Assembly: GCA_002719615.1 (NCBI GenBank)
Contig: PBHZ01000007.1
Coordinates: 25,992-38,424, forward strand
Source of the DNA: Methanobacteriota archaeon
GTDB lineage: Archaea; Thermoplasmatota; Poseidoniia; Poseidoniales; Thalassarchaeaceae
Direction: 5' to 3'
Length of the DNA: 12,433 bases
The notes under the pieces were generated by a model. That model ran no database searches. It saw only the letters and a program-made list of their open reading frames with translations, and had not been told where the DNA came from. The translations under genes and the position numbers were made by a program. Positions 6,633 to 12,433 of the stretch are shown piece after piece (position 1 is the stretch's first letter; every line of letters starts with the position of its first letter).

Positions 6633-8345
6633 ATGAAATCGAGATTTGCCCCAGATGACTTAGATGCAAGTAAGTGGGAAAATATTAGGCCTTTTTTGGA
6701 TAATTTGAAACAGAGAAAGATAAATAGTACTAATTGTATTGAAGAATTGATTCGCGATGAATCACAATTGAGTGAAATTATCTCCGAGAACCGTGCTAGA
6801 GCCTACATAAACATGACAAGTCAAACAGATAATAAAGAATATCAAAAGGCATGGAGAGATTTTGTAGAAAATATTCAACCCAAATTATCCGAATATAATG
6901 ATATAATAAATAAAAAAATTATTAATAATGTTTTTGTAGAGAGTTTACCTGAACGCTATGATGTATTGATAAGAGGAATAAAAACCGATATAGAGATATT
7001 TAGAGAAGAAAATATACCATTGCAAACAAGATTGTCATTATTAAGCACAAAATATAATGAAATTAGAGGCAAACAAACAGTATTGTTTGAAGATGAGGAA
7101 AAAACCTTACCAATGATGGCAATTTACCAAGAGAGTACAGATAGAAAAATAAGAGAATCTGCTTGGAGAGCTACTACTTCGAGGATTTTACAAGATGAAG
7201 AAGAAATTTCAATTATTTTTGAAGAAATGATCATCTTAAGGAATAAAATAGCAATTAATTCTGGATTTAGTGGATTTCAAGAATATATGTTTGCAGCTAT
7301 GCATAGGTTTGACTACAGCATAGATGATTGTTTAGAATTTCATGAGTCAATAGAATATTCATGTATGCCCCTAAAACATCAGATGAATGATTTGAGGAAA
7401 GATAAATTGGAATTAGATAAACTAAGGCCATGGGATTCATCTGTAGATATTGAGGGAAAAAAACCTCTGAAACCATTTTCTGATACAAATGAATTGATAA
7501 GTGGCTGCTCAAGAATATTTCACTCTATGTCAAAGGAATTAGGAGACTTTTTTGATCTATTACAAGAAAATAATTGTCTGGATTTAGAAAGTAGAAAGGG
7601 TAAAGCTCCTGGCGGATATCAATATTACTTACAGAAAAGTAGAATGCCATTTATTTTCATGAATGCTACCGGTACACAACGTAATCTTGAGACCATGATT
7701 CATGAAGCAGGGCATGCTTTTCATTCATTCTATTCTGGCCATTTAGATTTAATTAATGAAAGAGATTCTCCAATAGAATTTGCCGAAGTAGCATCCATGT
7801 CTATGGAATTATTAACACATCCTTACTGGGAGGAATTTTATGAAAAAGAAGATGCAGAAAGAGCTAGAATAAAACATCTGAAAGGCATTATACAATTTAT
7901 GCCTTGGATGGCAACTATTGATTCATTTCAAAACTGGATTTATAAAAATCCAAACCATACACGTTCAGAGAGGGCGAAAAAATGGTTAGAAATACAAGGA
8001 AGATTTGGATCCAAAATAGATTACGATGGCATAAACAAAGAAGGAGAAAATTTAGAAAAAATAATAGAAATAGGTTGGCAACTACAAGGGCATTTGTTCG
8101 GAGCACCATTCTATTATGTAGAATATGGAATTGCTCAATTGGGCGCCCTACAACTTTGGAAATTACATAAAGAAAATAATGAAAATGCCCTTAGATTATA
8201 CAAAAATGGATTATCTCTAGGGTATACTAAAGGACTAACAGAATTATTTGCTGCAAGCGGGCTGGAAATGTCTTTCTCTAAAGATCATGTTAGTAAACTA
8301 ATACGAGAAGTAAGTGATCAACTTCAAGAAGTTTCTACTAATTAA
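6633..8345 (+). CDS. M3-family oligoendopeptidase (PepF-like zinc metallopeptidase)
   Basis: 570 residues, the usual size for family M3B. The zinc site is intact: HEAGH at 357-361 (H357 and H361 ligands, E358 catalytic), with E385 in FAEVASM as third ligand 28 residues on. Family landmarks flank it: RKGKAPGGYQYY (321-332), MNATGT upstream of the zinc helix, and APFYYVEYGIAQLGALQLW (481-499), which carries the substrate-contacting tyrosines. The N-terminal half is the all-helical lobe closing over the substrate channel. The enzyme should cut short peptides in the cytosol (no signal peptide), as part of peptide recycling in a protein-degrading heterotroph. The ATG is preceded by GAGG at 6622-6625, which overlaps the previous stop codon and has 7-base spacing. 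Last gene of the plus-strand block, 21 bases short of the convergent radA stop. Confidence 0.94.
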   Translation: MKSRFAPDDLDASKWENIRPFLDNLKQRKINSTNCIEELIRDESQLSEIISENRARAYINMTSQTDNKEYQKAWRDFVENIQPKLSEYNDIINKKIINNVFVESLPERYDVLIRGIKTDIEIFREENIPLQTRLSLLSTKYNEIRGKQTVLFEDEEKTLPMMAIYQESTDRKIRESAWRATTSRILQDEEEISIIFEEMIILRNKIAINSGFSGFQEYMFAAMHRFDYSIDDCLEFHESIEYSCMPLKHQMNDLRKDKLELDKLRPWDSSVDIEGKKPLKPFSDTNELISGCSRIFHSMSKELGDFFDLLQENNCLDLESRKGKAPGGYQYYLQKSRMPFIFMNATGTQRNLETMIHEAGHAFHSFYSGHLDLINERDSPIEFAEVASMSMELLTHPYWEEFYEKEDAERARIKHLKGIIQFMPWMATIDSFQNWIYKNPNHTRSERAKKWLEIQGRFGSKIDYDGINKEGENLEKIIEIGWQLQGHLFGAPFYYVEYGIAQLGALQLWKLHKENNENALRLYKNGLSLGYTKGLTELFAASGLEMSFSKDHVSKLIREVSDQLQEVSTN

Positions 8346-8366
8346 TAGGACAGTGGGTGCCTACAG

Positions 8367-9368
8367 TTAATCCTGAAGGCCCTCAGCTGTCACTGTAAAG
8401 ACTGCCTCGCCTTCAGGAAGATTTGGACTATCAACTAGACGTGCTATTCTTCGTCCTCCTTTTGATTTCCTAAGGTACAGGCGGAAAGTACTTGCATGAC
8501 CAACTATATGGCCACCAATTGCTTTTGTTGGATCTCCCCATAAGGCATCTGGTTTTGACATTACTTGGTTCGTAACTAAAACAATAGAATTTTGAACGTC
8601 CGAGAGTTGTTTTAATTCCTTAAGATGTCTGTTGAGTTTTTGTTGTCTAGTTGCTAGCATTCCTCTTCCAACATATTCTGCACGAAAATGACTAGTTAGC
8701 GAATCTACTATAACTAATTTGACATCGATATTCTTTGCCATCCTTTTTATCTCATCAACTAGTAATATCTGATGAGCAGAATTATATGCTCTTGCGACGT
8801 GAATTCTGTCCAAAGCATCACCGGGACTAATGCCAACTGCTTCTGCCATCTGAGCTATTCTCTCGGGCCTAAATGTGTCTTCAGTATCTATATAAAATAC
8901 CTCACCATTAAGCCCTCCTTCTTCTAAAGGTCGAATTGCATTGACTGCTAATTGATGGCCTATTTGTGTCTTACCACTTCCAAATTCTCCATAAACTTCT
9001 ATAATTGACTGTGTTTCAAAACCTCCTCCCAATAATTCATCCAGTGATGAAGTTCCAGATGTTAATTTTTGAACTATTTTACGCTTATCAAGTAATGCAT
9101 TACCACTTATGAATCCACCAATATTAGCCATCTTTTTTGCACCTGCAATTATCTTTGCCGATACAGCTTCACCTAATTCTGCTTGCTCTGCTAATTCTGA
9201 AGGACTCATCACAGCAATAGCTAATAATTCTTCAAAACCAGCTTCACGTAATTTCTCAGCAGTTGCTGGACCAACACCGGGAAGATCTTCGACGGTTAAT
9301 TCAGGCTCATCAACATCTATCACAATCTCTTTTTTTTCTACTTTTTCGCTTGCAGTTTTTTTACTCAT
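8367..9368 (-). CDS. radA: DNA repair and recombination protein RadA
   Basis: 333 residues, within the normal archaeal range. The N-terminal helix-hairpin-helix domain is seen in DLPGVGPATAEKLREAGF (28-45). The ATPase core has Walker A GEFGSGKT (126-133), a hydrophobic Walker B strand ending LVIVDS, and the loop region with VGRGMLATRQQKLNRHLKEL. The C-terminus has the conserved HIVGHASTFRLYLRKSKGGRR stretch in shortened view (HASTFRLYLRK) and an end of the form EGEAVFTVTAEGLQD. RadA forms nucleoprotein filaments and catalyses strand exchange in homologous repair. An extra charged tail of about 25 residues, rich in K, E, D and V, precedes the HhH domain. The ATG follows a strong Shine-Dalgarno (9372-9378), unlike most starts here, and base composition is less AT-rich than in the neighbours, consistent with good expression. 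Single gene with its own promoter, convergent with the M3 peptidase gene. Confidence 0.97.
   Translation of the reverse strand: MSKKTASEKVEKKEIVIDVDEPELTVEDLPGVGPATAEKLREAGFEELLAIAVMSPSELAEQAELGEAVSAKIIAGAKKMANIGGFISGNALLDKRKIVQKLTSGTSSLDELLGGGFETQSIIEVYGEFGSGKTQIGHQLAVNAIRPLEEGGLNGEVFYIDTEDTFRPERIAQMAEAVGISPGDALDRIHVARAYNSAHQILLVDEIKRMAKNIDVKLVIVDSLTSHFRAEYVGRGMLATRQQKLNRHLKELKQLSDVQNSIVLVTNQVMSKPDALWGDPTKAIGGHIVGHASTFRLYLRKSKGGRRIARLVDSPNLPEGEAVFTVTAEGLQD
8371..8418. repeat. Perfect 10-bp inverted repeat inside the radA 3' end
   Basis: TCCTGAAGGC at 8371-8380 pairs with GCCTTCAGGA at 8409-8418 across a 28-base loop. It lies in the last codons of radA, just past the end of the convergent peptidase gene. 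Both arms encode E-G codon pairs that occur at the C-terminus of RadA, so protein constraint may explain it. A 3'-end hairpin in either transcript is possible. No T-tract follows at once on the plus strand. Confidence 0.5.
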
Positions 9369-9371
9369 CTC

Positions 9372-9378
9372 ATCACCT
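9372..9378 (-). promoter_or_regulatory. Strong Shine-Dalgarno of radA
   Basis: AGGTGAT on the minus strand matches seven bases of the archaeal 16S anti-Shine-Dalgarno complement (GGAGGTGATC) and ends three bases before the ATG at 9368. It fixes the radA start and is the best ribosome binding site in the window. Confidence 0.8.
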
Positions 9379-9405
9379 TATATGATAATGTCTAATAGTA
9401 GTCGG

Positions 9406-9414
9406 GTATATTAA
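9406..9414 (-). promoter_or_regulatory. Candidate TATA box of radA
   Basis: TTAATATAC on the minus strand is centred about 42 bases before the radA ATG. Transcription would start near 9384, leaving a leader of about 16 bases that just includes the Shine-Dalgarno. A second AT-rich stretch (around 9452-9462) lies further upstream in the loop of the inverted repeat and could be an alternative. Confidence 0.45.
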
Positions 9415-9436
9415 CAAGTTAATAACCCTTAAACTA

Positions 9437-9497
9437 AAAATGAAAGTGCTTAATATTATATATTCCTCTCAGTATATCGATTTTTCACTTTCATTTT
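9437..9497. repeat. Perfect 12-bp inverted repeat between the initiator tRNA and radA
   Basis: AAAATGAAAGTG (9437-9448) and CACTTTCATTTT (9486-9497) are exact reverse complements separated by 37 bases, with an AT-rich, TATA-like sequence in the spacer. The pair lies upstream of the proposed radA TATA box and downstream of the tRNA 3' end. It could be two opposed sites for a regulator, a hairpin affecting tRNA 3' processing or termination, or chance in AT-rich DNA; the GAAAGTG core makes pure AT bias a weaker explanation. Confidence 0.6.
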
Positions 9498-9508
9498 AAA
9501 TTTATTTT

Positions 9509-9586
9509 TGGTATCGGATGGTGGATTTGAACCACCGGTCTCCGGGTTATGAGCCCGACGAGATAACCTGACTACTCCAACCCGAT
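9509..9586 (-). tRNA. Initiator tRNA-Met (CAU), 3' CCA encoded
   Basis: Folds as a full cloverleaf of 75 bases plus an encoded CCA (9511-9509). Acceptor stem ATCGGGT pairs with ATCCGAT (one G-U). The T arm is GGTGG / TTCAAAT / CCACC. The anticodon arm is TCGGG / CTCATAA / CCCGG, giving anticodon CAU. The D loop has the GG pair for tertiary contacts. Initiator features: three consecutive G-C pairs closing the anticodon loop (29-31 with 39-41), A1-U72 at the acceptor end as in archaeal and eukaryotic initiators, and A11-U24 in the D stem. No intron. U36-A37-A38 is the context for t6A37, the KEOPS product. An elongator tRNA-Met or tRNA-Ile2 (also CAU) is less likely given these elements. No T-rich terminator directly follows the 3' end; transcription may run towards radA. 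Confidence 0.93.
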
Positions 9587-9688
9587 GGTTAGACGAGAAT
9601 GCATGGATTATTTGAAGACAATGGAGACAATAGTAATATTAAATGATGATTTGTTTTTACTGAATCCAATAAATGTATTTTCCAAAAA
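9587..9688 (-). promoter_or_regulatory. Gap upstream of the tRNA gene with a weak TATA-like box
   Basis: This 102-base gap separates the tRNA 5' end from the stop of the membrane protein gene. On the minus strand CAAATAATC (9608-9616) is centred about 25 bases before the tRNA, the right place for a tRNA promoter. Nothing else is recognised. With the tRNA and the stretch 9369-9508, it makes up the only gap over 300 bases between protein genes. Confidence 0.35.
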
Positions 9689-11404
9689 TTAAATTCTTCG
9701 TCTGATTTCTTCAATAAATAAATCTGTTTCGGAAAGTAATGAAAGAGAATCTTGTACTTCACCTTCTTTAATCAATTGTGTAATATCTGAAATATTTTTT
9801 TCAATACTAATTCTCGAACTATCTTGTGCATTTATACCAGCAGAATTTAATTTTTTACGAATACTTATCCATTCTTCCTCTATAAAAGAAAGAAGTTCAT
9901 TAGCTTCTTTTATTTCTTCTTCAAAGTCCCTTAATGCGCTAGTTAGGTAATCTAATTCTTTAGATGCCATAATCCATTCTCCTTTATTTGATGATTGGAT
10001 AATAGATTCTAATTTTGACATCCATTCTGAATTTGATTTACCAGAAGGCATTTTTGACTCCAATGTTTTTCTCTGTCTCAAAGCTTTCTGAACTTTATTC
10101 ATAGCCTCAGAAGTAGAATTTATTTCACGTATAACACTATTAGCCAATCCTTTTGCAAGAGCAGAATCTCCTGATTTTAATGCTTCCTTTGCTTCGGCTA
10201 TTCTTTCTTTGGTGTTAATTGAGATATTTGAACTCAAGACTGAAACTGCATCTTCAGCATCTTTAATTGTTTTTTTTGCAATTTCTTCTATCGAACCAAT
10301 TTCAGTTATATGGTATTTTATAGATTCTGCAAGTTGTATTGCTTCTTTTGGATCTTCTTTAGATAATGCATCTTTGGCAGAATTTAATATTCCACTAATA
10401 TCTTTTATTTGATGTCCAGAATAATCACCGATCATACCTTCAGAAACGGAAATAATATCGGATGCTTCTTGCCAATATTTCTCAATGATTATTGCTATTT
10501 CTTTGGCTTCCCTATATAGCATTTCAGCATCTCTAAAAGAACCATATTGGAATTCTTTATCTCCTAATTCTAATTTTTCACGAGGTTTCTTTGGTACCTT
10601 TGTTACTAGTTCTGACTTTTCTATTGCCATTAAAGAATCATTCCTTATTTCTTCCAAATCTTTAGAAAGGGCAATTATCTTATTTGCATCAATAATTGCA
10701 TCATCTATCAACCTCTTCCCTTCAGATGGATTATCAAAACCTTCTTCTCTTGCAATCTTTAATATGGATGTCGCTTGTTGTACATTGTGACCAAGTGATT
10801 TAAGTTCTAATATTTCTAACTCTGCCTTATCTAATTCCTTCCCAAAGTCCTTCCTCTCTAAGAAATCAGGGTCTTTGGATAGTAAATCAGGCATCATAGT
10901 AAATGAATTAGCTAAAATGACAAAAAGCCAAGGAAATAAGTCACTAGTTGATGAAAGTATAGCCAATGATATTGCGAGTCCTGCAATACTAGTGATGCCT
11001 CTTAATCTTCTACTTGCTAAACTATAGGATAATATAGAGTTTGAAATCATCCATAATATGATTACGATTAGAAATAATATTAGGAGAGGTAGGAAATTGG
11101 ATTTGTCAGAATAATGAAGTCCTATGAAAGATAAAATACAAGACCAAAGAATATTACAATATGAGGCGACTATGGATTTAGACTTTGGAGTGAAATCAAT
11201 TAGTTCCGATAGCCAAAAAGCTGAAAGAAATAATATCAAAATGGGCCCAAATTTTATTATTGGTTCTGAATTATTGCCAAGATTAGCAAAAAGCCACCAT
11301 CCCCCAGCGGCAGTTAACAACATAGTGCATACTACAGCAAATTTTTCCACCCTAATCCTATGCTCAGAAACTACTCTATCTGGATAGTCCGGCAACATCA
11401 TCAT
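9689..11404 (-). CDS. Multipass membrane protein with a six-fold helical repeat domain
   Basis: 571 residues. The N-terminal third has about six hydrophobic helices (roughly 22-42, 50-70, 78-97, 103-128, 135-150, 155-172). Residues 190-571 are charged, alanine- and lysine/glutamate-rich and helical. They contain a recurring helix-turn-helix signature of the form K-x-G/D-x-x-x-x-A-x-x-L, with turns near 222, 288, 351, 412, 475 and 548, i.e. spacings of 66, 63, 61, 63 and 73. The clearest copies are YGSFRDAEMLYREA, KEDPKEAIQLAE and SGDSALAKGLA, which resemble degenerate TPR-type hairpins with long helices. No enzyme motif is visible and I do not recognise the family. A membrane-tethered scaffold is the plainest guess. 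Three ATG codons open the frame (11404-11396); no Shine-Dalgarno is seen, and a TATA-like GATATTG near 11425-11433 fits a leaderless start. It lies 51 bases downstream of the CARDB surface protein gene on the same strand. Confidence 0.82.
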   Translation of the reverse strand: MMMLPDYPDRVVSEHRIRVEKFAVVCTMLLTAAGGWWLFANLGNNSEPIIKFGPILILFLSAFWLSELIDFTPKSKSIVASYCNILWSCILSFIGLHYSDKSNFLPLLILFLIVIILWMISNSILSYSLASRRLRGITSIAGLAISLAILSSTSDLFPWLFVILANSFTMMPDLLSKDPDFLERKDFGKELDKAELEILELKSLGHNVQQATSILKIAREEGFDNPSEGKRLIDDAIIDANKIIALSKDLEEIRNDSLMAIEKSELVTKVPKKPREKLELGDKEFQYGSFRDAEMLYREAKEIAIIIEKYWQEASDIISVSEGMIGDYSGHQIKDISGILNSAKDALSKEDPKEAIQLAESIKYHITEIGSIEEIAKKTIKDAEDAVSVLSSNISINTKERIAEAKEALKSGDSALAKGLANSVIREINSTSEAMNKVQKALRQRKTLESKMPSGKSNSEWMSKLESIIQSSNKGEWIMASKELDYLTSALRDFEEEIKEANELLSFIEEEWISIRKKLNSAGINAQDSSRISIEKNISDITQLIKEGEVQDSLSLLSETDLFIEEIRRRI

Positions 11405-11455
11405 ACTTACCCGTCCATTGTTTTAGTCAATATCTATCCGGTCTCCTGATTAAAT

Positions 11456-12433
11456 TCATTTACTTTTTCCGGTTAATATACCACTTCGCAAAAAGAAAAT
11501 AGATGCTGTGACAATAATAAGTAATAGAATCATAAAGATTAATCGATTTCCAGGCTCAGACTCTAAATCGTGCTCAATAAAGAAGATGCCATTATCATTT
11601 GCAGATACACTATTCCAAACAACACTTATGTTTAATTCTGAATTATTAGGTACTATGAAATCATATTCTATAATAGAAATAGTACTTGATTCTAATTCTG
11701 CACCAGGTAAATCAACAAATTTACTACATATTTCAGATATACAAACTCTAGCATTTGCATCATCAAAGCCATTATTTTTTATTTGTAAAACATATGATGC
11801 ACTACCTCCTTCAAATAAATCACCGGTTAATGATTGAGAGACAACTTCTAGATCGACTCCTCTTTTGGGAAATATGTTCAAAGGAAAAGTTTCCTCCTTA
11901 CTATTCCCGGATGAATCAGTGGCTATTACATTTATTTCATGGAAACCCACATTAATTTGAGGTAGAGTGATTTTTTCAACTTCTTCTGACCAAAGAGTAT
12001 TGGGCAAAATTATTTCCCCATCTAAGTAAATTTCCCAAGAAGTGTTATTTATTGAATCCAAATCATCATATGAATTAGAAAAAATTAATTGAATTAATTC
12101 TCCTTCTCTAGCAGATTTATCTAATTCAATCAAAGAATTATTTGCCATAACGTCCATTAATATTATTGGGGAATTTCCATCAATTATTTCTATCTTCCAT
12201 TCTTTTGTAACGGTATTGCCTGCATCATCAGTGATTATTAACCCCATCCGTATTTCAGTAGGTTCTTTTTCAAGATGACGTTCTATGATACTAAGATGTA
12301 GTCCATTGATTCCCGAACCTTGTGAAACAGTGAAAGAAAATTCTCCTTGATTCAATTCATATTGCCTCCAACCATCAGAAATATCTGTCAGTAATTCAAT
12401 TGTTGTAGGTAATTTACTTTCATCATTTGCAGA
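11456..12433 (-). CDS. CARDB/Ig-like surface protein with C-terminal membrane anchor (5' partial)
   Basis: The reading frame runs off the right edge without a stop, so the N-terminus is missing; 325 residues are visible. The TTG at 12355-12353 is internal, since the frame continues upstream with ordinary sequence. Residues about 87-189 look like one or two bacterial-Ig/PKD-like beta domains, with DSSGN typical of the last strand turn. Residues about 192-288 resemble a CARDB domain: VDLEVVSQSL, then YVLQIKNNGFDDAN, then a strand with C211 and C216, close enough for a disulphide. A single TM helix at about 297-315 is followed by a short basic tail (GKSK) facing the cytosol. Such proteins are common in the envelope of planktonic Thermoplasmatota; adhesion or S-layer association is inference. 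The downstream gene starts 51 bases after the stop, so the two may be co-transcribed. Confidence 0.82.
   Translation of the reverse strand, partial: SANDESKLPTTIELLTDISDGWRQYELNQGEFSFTVSQGSGINGLHLSIIERHLEKEPTEIRMGLIITDDAGNTVTKEWKIEIIDGNSPIILMDVMANNSLIELDKSAREGELIQLIFSNSYDDLDSINNTSWEIYLDGEIILPNTLWSEEVEKITLPQINVGFHEINVIATDSSGNSKEETFPLNIFPKRGVDLEVVSQSLTGDLFEGGSASYVLQIKNNGFDDANARVCISEICSKFVDLPGAELESSTISIIEYDFIVPNNSELNISVVWNSVSANDNGIFFIEHDLESEPGNRLIFMILLLIIVTASIFFLRSGILTGKSK

Noticed and set aside
9109..9414. 101-codon plus-strand frame opposite the radA N-terminus
   Set aside because: Fully antisense to the conserved RadA HhH domain and promoter, with no family features.
9509..9586. Elongator tRNA-Met or tRNA-Ile2 identity
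   Set aside because: Three G-C pairs in the anticodon stem, the CTCATAA loop, A1-U72 and A11-U24 together point to the initiator.
9643..9663. C/D-box sRNA-like motif (ATGATGA followed by CTGA)
   Set aside because: Only one C-like and one D-like box with a short spacer; no C'/D' pair or terminal stem, and such words are frequent in AT-rich DNA.
10485..10790. 101-codon plus-strand frame, hydrophobic and serine-rich
   Set aside because: Antisense of the helical repeat region; Glu/Lys/Ala-rich helices give Ser/Leu/Phe-rich antisense frames. The minus-strand frame has the coherent repeats.
12353..12355. TTG as start codon of the right-edge gene
   Set aside because: The frame stays open to the window edge with ordinary residues and a surface protein should begin with a signal peptide, which is absent here; the TTG is an internal Leu codon.
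1..12433. CRISPR array, insertion sequence, prophage or defence locus
   Set aside because: No short regularly spaced repeats, transposase or integrase motifs, terminal inverted repeats, or nuclease/toxin families were seen; the only tandem repeat is the protein-coding one at 7-618.

Overview
The window is AT-rich, densely packed archaeal chromosome. RadA, a Hel308-type helicase, the KEOPS subunit Cgi121 and an initiator tRNA-Met with archaeal identity elements fix the domain. Surface proteins with aspartate-rich calcium-type and MopE-like repeats and a C-terminal membrane anchor, together with the AT-richness, suggest a planktonic Thermoplasmatota lineage such as Marine Group II/III (Poseidoniales-like). 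That taxonomic step is inference; only Archaea is well supported.

Layout. (1) 1-1212 (+): C-terminal part of an acidic, repeat-containing surface protein, cut by the left edge. Its stop codon directly abuts the stop codon of the next gene. (2) 1213-2577 (-): zinc-dependent succinylglutamate desuccinylase/aspartoacylase-family enzyme with a TTG start. (3) 2662-8345 (+): a five-gene co-oriented block of PaaI-type hotdog thioesterase, hel308, cgi121, a small zinc-ribbon protein and an M3-family oligoendopeptidase, with gaps of 52, 21, 58 and 9 bases. (4) 8367-9368 (-): radA, convergent with the peptidase gene, with a clear Shine-Dalgarno and a TATA-like box. (5) 9369-9688: a 320-base gap holding the initiator tRNA-Met gene (-), a perfect 12-bp inverted repeat and promoter-like boxes. 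(6) 9689-11404 (-): membrane protein with about six N-terminal TM helices and a cytosol-sized helical repeat region. (7) 11456-12433 (-): CARDB/Ig-like surface protein with a C-terminal TM, cut by the right edge.

How the genes relate. The centre is information processing: Hel308 (replication-fork repair), RadA (strand exchange), Cgi121 (t6A37 tRNA modification) and the initiator tRNA, whose U36-A37-A38 makes it a plausible KEOPS substrate. The flanks are envelope genes. Several starts lack a Shine-Dalgarno but have an AT-rich TATA-like element centred about 25-30 bases upstream, as expected for leaderless mRNAs; radA is the exception.

I see no CRISPR array, insertion sequence, prophage or defence island, and nothing that amounts to a convincing new multi-gene system. 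The items most worth a second look are the six-fold helical-repeat membrane protein, the roughly 70-residue apparent insertion in Hel308, the inverted repeat between tRNA and radA, and the orphan zinc-ribbon protein.
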